The notes beneath the pieces were generated by a model. That model made no database searches and had not been told where the DNA came from. It was given only the letters and a program-made list of their open reading frames with translations. The position numbers and the translations under genes are program-made. Below are positions 44,474-54,779 of a stretch of 64,000 bases of DNA, one piece after another (the first letter of the stretch is position 1; each line of letters starts with the position of its first letter). Source of the stretch: Ypsolopha sequella (taxonomy: Eukaryota > Arthropoda > Insecta > Lepidoptera > Ypsolophidae); contig OW203998.1 of assembly GCA_934047225.1 (NCBI GenBank), positions 19,235,280-19,299,279 on the forward strand. The letters run 5' to 3'.

Positions 44474-45780
44474 TGGCGACTTATTTTGAGAGTTTAACCG
44501 AAAATTCCCTGAAAATAAGCCGTTCCGTGGAACATAACCTCAAAATTTCAACCATGAATAACGTGGTACCATTGGAAAGAGGGAACCCCTCTCTTCCCGC
44601 ACCTCATTCCCTCATAATTAGTGCTACAAGATACTAATAAAATCCCAAAACAAGAATACCCTCGCCTTAAGACGACAAAAAGAAGTCACTAAAATGCTAG
44701 CATCTGGCCATCTATTTGAGTTTCCCGCTGAGTATGGAACCCCAATATTCCAACGGATTTATTTTTCCTATATCTTTACGTAATCATCTATGGCCATGAT
44801 TTTTTTTTTCGGTCTTTTTGTTTCGGAGATAAGGGAGGGACATGAAAACGTCAAAATTTGTTACTTTTTAAAAAGTTTTTAAAGTTTTTCTTCTCTGGGG
44901 ACAACCCTTGGTTTTTTCATATCTATATAAATAAATAATCAAGTTTATTGAAATCAGATAGCATATAACAGTGTGTGTTGTACACGATTACTTAAAAACT
45001 ATTTACATTAAACAAATTGCTAGTAAGTACGTCTGTACCCGAACTAGGTGCTAAAGTACTCTAGACCGGTGTTTCAGGCAACAGCACTATTCAGTATCTT
45101 ATGCTATTTTTATTGAGTGAGACAAGTAAAATTATATAGTGTAAACTAATGTAAATATGTGAGGGGTGTGCCATGGTAGAGGCCATAGTAATGCATATTC
45201 TATAAAAAATGTAACTGGCTACTGTAGACCCCTGTGACAGACAGACGGACAGAGCGGAGGCTTAGTAAAAGGGGTCCCGATTGGCACCCTTTAGGCACGG
45301 GAAAACATAATCTCCGATGAGAAGTTTAAGAAGCCTATAAAATTTTAAATGTAGATATTTATAAGTGGTTTTTCAATTTCAGTCCAATAAAGAGCCCACC
45401 ACAAATTGGCAGTTCACAATTCAAAGATATTTATTAGATATAATAATAAAAAATATATATTATCTGTTTTGCATTATATTTACCTATATTTATAATATTA
45501 TTAATTACTATATTTTTTTTATTCAAGTGTATTATTTTATAAAAATTTAGTTTTTTTTTTTTAATTGACCTTTATTATTTTTTGTGTATTTCCCCTTATT
45601 ATTATTTGTGATACAAACCTTTTAAACTTGGATTATGTAATGTAATATGGGTAGCTGATGTACACCTACATTATATACATGTTAATAAATATATATAATG
45701 TTTTGCTTTTATAAGCGTTATTTATTCCTTTTGTTTATTTATTAGTATTAAAACAATTCAAAAATTATTACTCGATATAT
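44474..45780. other. Intergenic with fragments of SINE-like repeats
   Basis: The stretch 45190-45305 (GTGACAGACAGACGGACAGA, GTAAAAGGGGTCCCG) is a fragment like the tail of the 'GGGTTCCGTA' repeat group. The rest is AT-rich and unrecognised. Confidence 0.35.
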
Positions 45781-45835
45781 TTCGGTCCTCGGTATGGGGC
45801 CGTCTTCAGCCGAAATATATCAAGTAACATTTTTT
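45765..45835. repeat. Hairpin with ~18-bp arms (ATATATTTCGG...)
   Basis: TTACTCGATATATTTCGG and CCGAAATATATCAAGTAA flank TCCTCGGTATGGGGCCGTCT-TCAG. Read on the minus strand it has the CTGAAGAC...CCGAAATAT order of the hammerhead-like motif, but the long arms make a plain hairpin the simpler structure. Confidence 0.6.
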
Positions 45836-45961
45836 TTTATTAATACCAATAAATAAATAAAAGAAATACATAAATATATTTCATTTCGTTTCATTTCATT
45901 TTGTTATACGTACGAAGTAAAGTAAAGTATACATACGAAGCCAGCAAGGTGCCTTATTATA

Positions 45962-46652
45962 AAAAAAACCGGCCAAGTGCGTTTCAGGCCACGCGCAGTG
46001 TAGGGTTCCGTAGTTGCCCTGCACAATATGCGGACTTCTCCTCCAAGTACATTTCATAAGTTTGTCGACTAATACATATCGCGCCAAACTTCTAGTACGC
46101 TCGGAAGTTGCTCTTCCCAAGAACGGCCCATACATTTTGTTCCTACTGATGCGAATCGCCCCGTGTTTTGAGGGGACTAAAAGTTTGGTGTGATTTGTAA
46201 AGCCTTCTTACCTGTGAAAGTTTCCCTTTTAACTTCGTTATGTATACTACTGCCGTGATTTTTTCACGTCTCCAAATACAACCATTTCACTTGACTCTAA
46301 CAAAAATTAACACTTTTAAGCTCAATATTTCGCAAACGGAACACTAGATCAAAAAATGGTCTTCTCACACCCCCAATATTTTTAAATTACCTATTCAACT
46401 ACATCCCACACTAGGGGATAGACGTGAAAAAAAAATCATTCCCACTTTACGTGTAGGGGAGGTACCCCAAAAAAAAATTTTTTCAAAATTTTACTGTACC
46501 ACTATATTGGCGTGATAAATATGTATACCCATGCCAAATTACAGCTTTCTAGTACTAATAGTCTCTAAGCTAAGCTGCGGACAGACAGACAGACAGACAG
46601 ACGGACATGGCGAAACTATAAGGGTTCCTTGTTGTTGACTACGGAACCCTAA
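45962..46652 (+). repeat. SINE-like 'GGGTTCCGTA' repeat, long copy
   Basis: Begins AAACCGGCCAAGTGCGTTTC and GTGTAGGGTTCCGTAGTTGC. It ends with (ACAG)n, CGGACATGGCGAAACTATAA and TACGGAACCCTAATAAA. It is about 690 bp and contains a 79-codon minus frame with no motif. Confidence 0.75.
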
Positions 46653-46713
46653 TAAATGGATTCTTACCACGATTTTTTATATTGCAAGCTTTATGTTCCC
46701 AGTTGGACTATAT

Positions 46714-46973
46714 AAGGTTAAATAATATTAGTTAGCGAAACTCAAAACTTAGGTAGTACTAGTCTATATGAACAACTATTTGTATGGGAGCTAAGTGAAA
46801 TTCGCAACTTTTTTTTTATTCCTCCCATACAAATTGCCCCGATCAGCTGACTGGTCCAGTATGGAAAGGTGAGAACAAATTTTACGAATTTCGCTTAGCT
46901 CCCATACAAACAATTGTTCGTATAGACTAGTACTACCTATGTTTTGAGTTTCGCCAACTAACATTATTTAACG
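46714..46973. repeat. Palindromic MITE, family Z, copy 1
   Basis: The arms are AAGGTTAAATAATATTAGTT...GGTAGTACTAGTCTATATGA-ACAACT and the inverse (GTTCGTATAGACTAGTACTA...). The inner part TGTATGGGAGCTAAGTGAAA, TTCGCAACTTTTTTTTTATT also folds. The centre is CCCGATCAGCTGACTGGTCC. Second copy at 49213-49473. Confidence 0.8.
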
Positions 46974-47500
46974 TAATATTTAAATAATAAAGTTACAAAA
47001 TAAACAGAATAAAATGGGTACTCTTTTTATATTTTTAAATAACAACTCATACAAAAAATAGCATTTAGTAATTTAAAATGTTTTGCAACTTCCAATTTTC
47101 GGCTCTTTTGACCTTAAATGTAGTCTTATATTTAGACGAATGAATAATAGTTTTGCTAATAAACGGGACGCCCTTTCAAAGACGGAACCCTAAATATGTA
47201 TCCTATTTAATATTTTAGCAGCAACCACTTGAAACACAATGCCAAAGGTAGAACAAGAAAAGCATACAAAAATGAATAAAGTTTACAATATCCATTATGT
47301 ATGTAGTGTGAGGAGTGTATGATATCAAATACAATTTGTAAGTCTGTCAAGCATAAGTCACCCACAATGTACGGGTTCCGTCAACAATAGCGTATATAGG
47401 GGGACTAAAGGACTGGCCTACCTGAAAACATAAATGTCGTACTTTTCTTTTCTATACTATCATTTCTTAGTTTTGTTGTACTCTATTTCTTTCGAAGATA
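46974..47500. other. Intergenic, no supported gene
   Basis: AT-rich, nothing recognised. Confidence 0.35.
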
Positions 47501-48215
47501 TCACAGGACTATTGTTCCAAATATTCCTGCTACTAAGAAACCTGTGCAACGCTGCCCTAGTTCCCTTCGTAACCAACCAGTGAGTTTGCTCGTAGGAACT
47601 ATTATAACATTGCACCTAGACTCTACAATATTTTTTTATAATGACCCAAATATTAAAATTTTGAAAAACCATCAAATTAAACCTGTAATACTAAAGTGGC
47701 TACAAAAACTGAATTATGATGATGTGGAATATCTGATTAAATCTAATTGTTGACTTCCCTTCGCTTAAAATTAAAACTCTTTTTTAATTTTATCCTCTTT
47801 TATAGTCAACATTTAAAAATCATTATCATTATCATAAGTAAGAAATTTAAGGAATTTCATACAATTCACTTTCAACACACACATTTCATAGACCTATACA
47901 TTACACACCTTCACACACAACATACAAACTCTATATTACAACACAGAAATCGTACATATTAACAATAAGTAAAAATGTCTTTATGTATTTATGTCATACT
48001 TACTCATATAAATAAGTAGGTTTTATATTGTTTTATTATCTTAATATTATATATCTTGAAAGCTAGTTAAGACTGTAAATTAACGTCTAAATTTCTTTGT
48101 TTAAACATATTTTGGGAGGAGCCTAGTTTCCACTACACAAGGAAACTTTCTGTGGGAACTAGTGTTTTTATAATTTATGTAACTAATTTTGAAATAAAGA
48201 AATTTTCATTTTCAT
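47501..48215 (+). repeat. 5'-truncated LINE 3' region with ATTTTC tail
   Basis: Ends GAAATAAAGAAATTTTCATT-TTCATTTC, a typical repetitive LINE 3' tail. Upstream a frame (47544-47753) reads ...DPNIKILKNHQIKPVILKWL then QKLNYDDVEYLIKSN, and a second frame has RNLCNAALVPFVTNQ. These are plausible but unassigned protein remnants. Confidence 0.4.
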
Positions 48216-48379
48216 TTCCTGGTTTTTAGTCTGATTTCCAGAAAAACCTTAATGAAGTTCACTTAGCCCCCCCCAAAAATAAATTCTGGATCCGCCACTG
48301 TCCGGTAATATACCGTGTAACGTTCGCATGACAATTAATTATGCATGATATTAGCATGAATATTAGTGACTCTGGTTAT

Positions 48380-49003
48380 ACAGCCCAATTCATACTGGAG
48401 ACCTTGTAAGTGATCAGTAACAAGGTTCAATGACAAACGCAAAAATAAATATAGGCTTCCTATGTACTATACCTAGTTCCCTGATGAATTTGCTTATTTA
48501 TGTTGTTATAATAGGTTCATTAAATCAGAATACCTGCTTACAAAAAAAATGTAAACGGAGTAAAAGGTTTTGATACATTTTATTGAGTACCGGTGTCCAT
48601 CACAACTGAACCCATTAACGAATGTTTGCAAAATTTAATATTCTTTTACTATCTCCTCCATAAACCTGTGTGGGTAGTCGTAAATAAAAATGTTGGGTAA
48701 AAATGAGGGCATTTTTCTTACATTTATCTTAGATTCGAAGTATCAACATTTGTTGTTCACAGTTTATAGACAGCCGTGGGCGTGAGTCGTGACTTACCCG
48801 GACGTGCTTCTATTGTTAATTTGTTATTAAAAGTTAATCCGAATTGGATCAAATATTTTCTAAACTATGATGGACTCGGTGTTGTTCGTAAACAAGTGTA
48901 GATAGGGGGCACAATAAAACTGTGCGTCTTTTGCAAAAAGGGTAATTGAACCTTCGTCCTGAACACTTACCGAGTCTCCAGTATTAATTTGGCTTTATCA
49001 AAC
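48380..49003. repeat. Separated family V arms enclosing ~0.5 kb
   Basis: The left arm CAGCCCAATTCATACTGGAG, ACCTTGTAAGTGATCAGTAA (48380) and right arm ACACTTACCGAGTCTCCAGT, ATTAATTTGGCT (to 49003) are inverted relative to each other. The enclosed DNA has no gene. Confidence 0.5.
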
Positions 49004-49029
49004 AAAGTCACTATATACTTATACAATGG

Positions 49030-49165
49030 AGTCGATTCAGCGCAACACAACTTAGCTTATTTGACAGGACTAACCTTATTTTGAGATTTCTGTCTTTGTC
49101 TTTTCGATACAGAAAGAAAAAGTCAGAACGCTCAAATTAAGCCGAATCGACACAATTATGCTTCA
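49030..49165 (-). repeat. Uninterrupted relative of the repeat hit by P-like copy A
   Basis: Contains CTTATTTGACAGGACTAACC, TTATTTTGAGATTTCTGTCT and TTTTCGATACAGAAAGAAAA in the reverse sense of 1315-1400 plus 4220-4290. It serves as a paralogous empty site for copy A. Confidence 0.75.
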
Positions 49166-49212
49166 TTTCACACGCCATGTTGAATATAAGTTTTCCCAGG
49201 GTCCCGCTGTAT

Positions 49213-49473
49213 AACGTTAAATAATATTAGTTGGTGAAACTCAAAACATAGGTAGTACTAGTCTATATGAACAACTGTTTGTATGGGAGCTAAGTGAAAT
49301 TCGCAACTTTTTTCTCTTCCTCCCATAAAAAATGTCCCGATCAGCTGACTGGTCCAGTATGGATGGAAAGGTGAAAACAAATTTTGAGAAATTCGCTTAG
49401 CTCCCAAACAATTGTTCGAATAGACTAGTACTACCTATGTTTTGAGTTTCGCAAACTAATATTATTTAACCTT
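49213..49473. repeat. Palindromic MITE, family Z, copy 2
   Basis: Same arms and centre (CCCGATCAGCTGACTGGTCC) as 46714-46973, with small deletions in the right arm. Confidence 0.8.
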
Positions 49474-49849
49474 ATATACATAGCTAAATACATCAAGTGT
49501 AGATAAACCTAAGAGCAACATTTACTTCAATCGGCCCACTCGATATAATAAATATGGCCATAATAAAATAGTGAGAAAATGCGGGTTTCTATTATAGACG
49601 GAACCTTGAAGATTCATACATACTGTTTAAAACATCCATTGTTGTAGTGTGAGCGCATCGATTCACTTAAAATCATGTCCGAGGGTGCAGCTTTGATTAC
49701 TGCTCGCTCGTTCGAATATTGTGCGTTTTATAATTAAAGTGGCTTTTCATGAACAGCTCGGTTAATATCATGGTATAATAAAGCCATGGGTTAATATAAA
49801 GTGAGTTTGTCCATGATATAAAATTATTAAAACTTACGTGAGCTGACAT

Positions 49850-50128
49850 ACTAAATTATTATTTGTGCATACGGCTTGTTCAAGTGTTCACTCACGTGTG
49901 AATCGTGTGATTGTTGTTAACTTTTGCGAGTGTCGTTCTTAGGACGACGACGCGGCGCGGCGGCTGCCAGTGCCCGTGTGACAACGACGGTGAACGCCGC
50001 GTCGTCGTCCTAAGAACGACACTCGCCTTGATAATGCCGAAATTGTATCGGTGAAACGGTTGGAATATAGTCAACAACAATTACACGTGAGTGTTCAAGC
50101 CGTATGTTTTAATAATTTAGTAAGTTTA
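49850..50128. repeat. Fold-back with perfect 32-bp GC-rich inner hairpin
   Basis: The inner arms 49926-49957 (GCGAGTGTCGTTCTTAGGAC...) and 49995-50026 are exact reverse complements over 32 bp, with a 37-nt loop rich in CGG/GCC. The outer arms (ATACGGCTTG...CACTCACGTGT...TTGTTGTT; 49852-49921 against 50068-50127) are also inverted but imperfect. The GC content is in sharp contrast to AT-rich flanks. Confidence 0.85.
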
Positions 50129-51280
50129 GTTTATATTTTCATGTTTTGGTTTTAGGTTATTTATTTTTAACTTGTTTGTATGTAACTTTGTTCGTGTAAA
50201 AAAAAACTTCTAGAAAATTTTGCAGTTTAGCAGATAGTAAGAATAAATACAGTAACTTTTGACTACTGAATTGGTAAAAGTATTGATAAAAAATTTATCA
50301 TAATAGACAAAACGAAATTAATTTAGTAAATTTTTGTCTTAGCTTGGATTTTTTTATTTGTGCTTTCTTGAAATAGTACTCATGTTTGCATTAAAAAACT
50401 TTAAATAATTACCTTGAGGGTCAGGTCCGCCAAACATGCTCTCGCGTTTGGAAAATTTAGCATGTTAAATCAGAACATTTTAATTTCTGTAATTTGTTAA
50501 GATGTATTTTTCAAATTTAAGACAAGTGTCACAATAATCAAGAAAAAAAATCTGAACGATCACTAAAATCACGAAAATTATAATATTTTGTTATGATAAA
50601 AATTTTTTTTTAGCGTTTAAGGTCAAATACATATAATATTTTAATATTTTTAGTTTTGTCATTTTAAAAGAAATACACAAACATTGAAATATTTTTTGCG
50701 TAATATTTCTGTACAGAAAAATGTTGAATGTTCGAGTATTTCTTTTAAAATAACGAAAACAAATAATAAATAGTAAATTGTAGAAATACTACTTAACTTT
50801 TTTACTCTATAAAAAAATATTTTATTTTGTATTTAGATCAGTAGACTGATCATATTAGTTCCAACGCCAAATAAAACGTTTACGTGATTTTAATGATATT
50901 TCCGATTTCTTTCCTCGATGATTGTGATACGTGTTTCAAATCTGAAAAATACGTAATGTAGTTCAACTTTCTAACTAATTAAGTACATAAATTTTATTTT
51001 TATTTGTGTAAAGTATTTTGAATTAATATGCTTAATTGTTCAAACGTGAAAGCATGTTTGGCGGAACCGGTCCTTAATCGTTTATACGCTTTTACGTATA
51101 AATAAAGGTATTTTATCTACTCCTATACTACAATAAGGTAATTACAACATCAAAAGCGGTTTTATTCTGCGCTGTGATTAGCCAAATTTTTATAACACCG
51201 CTTAAGAACCAATCACAAGCGATAACTTCTCTGTCTCAATTTCTTAAGCCACGACCTTCTTACTCGTTCTCACTTCTGGT
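50129..51280. other. Intergenic, no supported gene
   Basis: Very AT-rich. Two AAAGAAATAC... / ...TATTTCTTTT blocks near 50665-50745 form an inverted pair around GTACAGAAAAATG. Nothing else. Confidence 0.35.
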
Positions 51281-52259
51281 TGGTTTCAGGCATGTACATA
51301 CTATTCCATGATCAGCTATCAAGACTATATCATGATGAGTATCATGACGATATATGATGATCACACAATAAAAAACACTCGTTGCACATTGGGACACTCG
51401 TGCAGTCTATAATAAACAGGCACTGGTTTCCCAATGTCTCACATTATATCACAGTTGCACAAAATACTATTTTTATCGTGGGTATTAAAACACAGAAAAC
51501 ACTATCAGCTGAACTCATAGTCGTCAATGGCTGAACTTTATAATATTTATTACCTTAAGAACGTTTGTCCACGGTCTGGCACGGCATCCGGCTTCATGAT
51601 GAACGTTAGAAACAGCCTATGTATTTAGATAATATTCTGTGCACTGGATGTCCGGCCTCCGATATGACGAATTCTGGTAATTGCGCTTGATCAGATCGGA
51701 CCATTGCCCCGTTTACGCGAATAAATAAATGCGAAAAAAATTCAGCGTTTACACTGTTGTTGATAAAATGAGCTTATCTTGATCTGATATCGGAACCGAA
51801 AGCGGGCTAGTGGTAGTGGACAGATTTCGGCATTTACACGGTTGTTAATAAAATGAGCTTTTCTTGATCCAGCGATGCTTCCGTTTCACCGCTCCGTCGT
51901 CCAGCGCCCGATATCGGAGCTGGACCGTTGACAAAATTTCTTAAGATATCCATTTATGTACCTTTTATACAGAGCAATATCACCAAAAAAATAATATATT
52001 TCAAAATTAACTCTTGTTGACTTAATTGACAAAATGAACGCACTGTCGACCATCGCATAAGCAATGCCTATCATCAATTTGAGAGATGCGTGCGCGCAGA
52101 GTTAAGCTCATTCTAGTTAGAACTCCGCGTTGTCACGGTACTGGCGCTCTGACGATAAATCTTTTATCCAGTTGTTTTGTCAAGTGTCCTTTTGTTTTAT
52201 TTTATGTGGTGAACGCTTTTCTGTTTGTTTGGTCGGTGTGACGGGATCACGGTTGGAGA
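51281..52259 (+). promoter_or_regulatory. Possible promoter and 5' UTR region of a host gene
   Basis: This stretch is less AT-rich and has no recognised transposon. It contains an imperfect direct duplication with an 85-bp period (TTTACACTGTTGTTGATAAA, ATGAGCTTATCTTGAT at 51748-51785; repeated at 51833-51870). GATATCGG(A/C) motifs lie near 51787 and 51909. It leads into the candidate first exon at 52260. Role as a promoter is inferred from position only. Confidence 0.3.
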
Positions 52260-52287
52260 ATGATCGTGTGGCTGGTTTTGTTATTAG
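52260..52287 (+). CDS. Candidate first coding exon with signal-peptide start
   Basis: ATG in a good context (A at -3) opens MIVWLVLLL, and one more base of a glycine codon is followed at once by the splice donor GTAAGG. A hydrophobic start spliced in phase 1 is typical for first exons of secreted or membrane proteins in insects. The next exon is not visible; downstream is a 0.4-kb repeat (52312), MITEs and the gypsy insertion, so the intron would be long and full of transposons. This could equally be chance, since it is only 28 bases long. Confidence 0.35.
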
Positions 52288-52311
52288 GTAAGGCTTTTAT
52301 TTAAATATAAT

Positions 52312-52708
52312 AATAGTAGTTTATGCTACAAGGGCGAAAAGGAATAAATTACGAGGACGATTTAAAACACAAGCGTAGCGAGTGTTTTGAACGTAACCGA
52401 GTAATTTATTGCTTTTACGCCCGTGTATCATACTACGTTTTTCAATGCATAGTGTGAGGAAATGAAAACAAATATAATCTTGTGAATTTTAAATTATGAT
52501 TGGCTCAAAAGGATTGTATCCAGAGCCGTTAAACAGTGGAAAAAAAAAGTACAACATCTATGGTACACAGGAAAGGCTGCAGGTTAGCCAACCATTGCAA
52601 ATAAATTAAAAAATGTAATAATAATAAAGCCCTAGGGCAAAATAATCGACTTTCTGTTCGGTTTTGATGGATAAAAAGTGGGCCTTTACGAGCACATGCA
52701 TTGAAAAT
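52312..52708 (+). repeat. ~400-bp dispersed repeat, copy 2
   Basis: Direct copy of 10200-10592, with the same start (TAGTAGTTTATGCTAC) and end (CCTTTACGAGCACATGCATT). Confidence 0.75.
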
Positions 52709-52776
52709 ATATTTACCTGATAATATCTAATAATGATAGGGATAATAGTCGTATATACATGGTGAATTTGAGAACA

Positions 52777-52977
52777 TCGTCCAAATTCATACTTGAGCAT
52801 TGGTAAGTGATGATCAGCATCATGAAACAATAATGATTTTTGTAAAATTCATAAAATGAAATTTCGACTCCCCATAGTGATTCACTCGGGTCTGGGAGTC
52901 ACTGGAATTTCACAAAAATTGTCATCAATTCATGATGCTGATCACTTACCAAGCCTTCAGTATGAATTTGGACGATG
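52777..52977. repeat. Palindromic MITE, family V
   Basis: The arms are CGTCCAAATTCATACTTGAG, CATTGGTAAGTGATGATCAG and the inverse CTGATCACTTACCAAGCCTT, CAGTATGAATTTGGACG. The centre is CATAGTGATTCACTCGGGTC. Confidence 0.75.
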
Positions 52978-52996
52978 ATCAAAAGTCACCTTGTAT

Positions 52997-53246
52997 AAAG
53001 GTGTAACCATATTTGAAGGGCTTATTCAGTCAATGGTATAAAACAACTTTTATTATGGAACCAACCGTGTAATCTCAAAAAAAATCTGTCCTTTCATACA
53101 TTTCGGCCGAGCGGCATTGCATTTTTCTATGAAACAGTGAATTTTTTTTTTTCGAGATACACATTTTGTTCCATTGTAAAAGTTGTTCTATACCATTGAC
53201 TGAATAAGCTCTTCAAATATGGTTACACCTTTCTGTTACACATTGT
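52997..53246. repeat. Palindromic MITE, family X, copy 3
   Basis: Arms GGTGTAACCATATTTGAAGG...CAGTCAATGGTATAAAACAA and the inverse; centre CGGCCGAGCGGCATTGCATT. The left tip is shortened. It lies 20 bp from the family V element. Confidence 0.75.
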
Positions 53247-53461
53247 ATAACAATGAAAGGGAAACAAAATTTTAAACAAATTACTTGTCCCTTTGTAGAC
53301 TTTTTTACAATGAAAAGCAAAAGAAATAATATATAATTGTGTGTCTCGCTAATGTAGTAATTAAAGTATATACCTACCTGTTATCTTATCACTTCTTAAA
53401 AAACGAAGTAAATGACGTCATGCGATGACGCGAGCGTACCAATCTCGTTTTCGTTCAACTA

Positions 53462-53576
53462 TGTTACCACACGACCGTCTGAGAGAAACAGAGATGGTGG
53501 CTCTGATAAGAACCGTCATGGAGAAACGGAAGTTGGCTCTGAAAAGAGCCGTTCCACGCAGCCGGAGTTTGGAGGA
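53462..53576 (+). repeat. Partial direct LTR (U3 start)
   Basis: TGTTACCACACGACCGTCTG through GGAGTTTGGAGGA, identical over 115 bp to the start of the 3' LTR at 57954 apart from any difference at the last base. Similarity stops inside U3. Confidence 0.9.
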
Positions 53577-53580
53577 ACTG

Positions 53581-53986
53581 TGTTCAGGATCAGGAAGTAA
53601 ACTCAGTGTTGAGATTGGAATGGAATGAATTTTATTAAAAGTTCTAGCTTATATATTAAATATTATGACAAGGATGACGATAGATGAACAGAGATGAAAG
53701 ATGTCGAAGTGCCGAAAACCGATCTGCATCCGAGGTGAGCCGAATGCCGGTTCGAATTGATATATAAACGAGCTCTCGCGCCCGCGCGTCCTCTTAGCTG
53801 CGTCGACCGCCGATGGATCAACACTTCGCTCCGTCCGCGCGCCGCTCTCGCCGTGGAATGTCGTCGTGCGCTCCTCCAAACTCCGGCTGCGTGGAACGGC
53901 TCTTTTCAGAGCCAACTTCCGTTTCTCCATGACGGTTCTTATCAGAGCCACCATCTCTGTTTCTCTCAGACGGTCGTGTGGTAACA
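53581..53986 (-). repeat. Complete inverted LTR (406 bp)
   Basis: Minus-strand reading: TGTTACCACACGACCGTCTG ... TTTATATAT (TATA-like, near 53765) ... TTTTAATAAAATTC (polyadenylation signal, near 53635) ... CCTGAACA. Both tips are intact (TGTT...AACA). It lies in opposite orientation to gag-pol. Confidence 0.9.
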
Positions 53987-54779
53987 GTCGCTTTCCTTGA
54001 GAATTCCCCCATTCTGGCGTGATCGCCCACGCTTATGGTTCATCACATTCGAAGCAGCCACCAGCGATTTAAAAAGAGGACAACAAAGACTCGCCCAGAT
54101 GGTAGTGGCGCAATTGGAGAGACAGGACATCGACCAGATCACCGATCTCCTATACAACCCGCCTGAAGTAGACTTTTATAAGGCTATCAAAGAACGTCTA
54201 ATCACCATGTATGAAGAATCAGACAACACTGAATTGCAGAAACTTTTGTCGGAGATGGAGCTCGGTGGACAAAAGCCGAGTCAACTGCTCAGGCGTATGC
54301 AGAGCCTAGCCAAAGACAAGTTCCCTGACAAAACCCTACGTATGATGTGGGCAAACCTATTACCACAACACATCCGATCAGTACTAGCCATTAGTGAGAC
54401 ATTCAAGTCCAAGGCTGCACTCGATGAATTAGCTCTCCTCGCAGACAAGATGATGGAAAACGCGCACCAAGTCTCCGTAGTCTCGCCGGCACCAGGACCA
54501 TCACATCAATCAGACACACAGTTCCTGGTCAACGAATTAAGGAAGCTATCACTAGAAATAGCAGAGCTGAAGAAAAGATCATACTATAATGAGAATAACC
54601 AAGGTTACCGCCGCCAGCGCTATCAATCGCATTCAAGAAATACTTCAAGAAACTCTTCTCGTTCCCGCACCCGCTCTGACTCACCAACAACAGTTTGCTA
54701 TTACCATCGACGTTTCGGAGCAAGCGCAAGACGCTGCACGACCCCGTGTACATTCGTCAAGAATGAAACGGAAAACTAG
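53985..54779 (+). CDS. gag: Gypsy Gag, N-terminally truncated
   Basis: The frame opens directly at the tip of the inverted LTR and reads ...LRIPPFWRDRPRLWFITFEA, then QLERQDIDQITDLLYNPP, the capsid-like region typical of arthropod gypsy Gag, and a Ser/Arg-rich stretch (SRNTSRNSSRSRTRSDSP). It ends with the single zinc-knuckle variant CYYHRRFGASARRCTTPC and VKNETEN-stop. No ATG precedes the conserved IPPFW block, so perhaps 10-40 N-terminal residues and the leader are lost. Gag would form the particle that packages the RNA. The pol frame overlaps the last codons in the -1 frame. Confidence 0.85.
   Translation, partial: QSLSLRIPPFWRDRPRLWFITFEAATSDLKRGQQRLAQMVVAQLERQDIDQITDLLYNPPEVDFYKAIKERLITMYEESDNTELQKLLSEMELGGQKPSQLLRRMQSLAKDKFPDKTLRMMWANLLPQHIRSVLAISETFKSKAALDELALLADKMMENAHQVSVVSPAPGPSHQSDTQFLVNELRKLSLEIAELKKRSYYNENNQGYRRQRYQSHSRNTSRNSSRSRTRSDSPTTVCYYHRRFGASARRCTTPCTFVKNETEN

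Noticed and set aside
45765..45835. Second hammerhead ribozyme
   Set aside because: It has CTGAAGA...GAAA, but the flanking 18-bp arms pair with each other in a way that sequesters the core, and stem I does not form.
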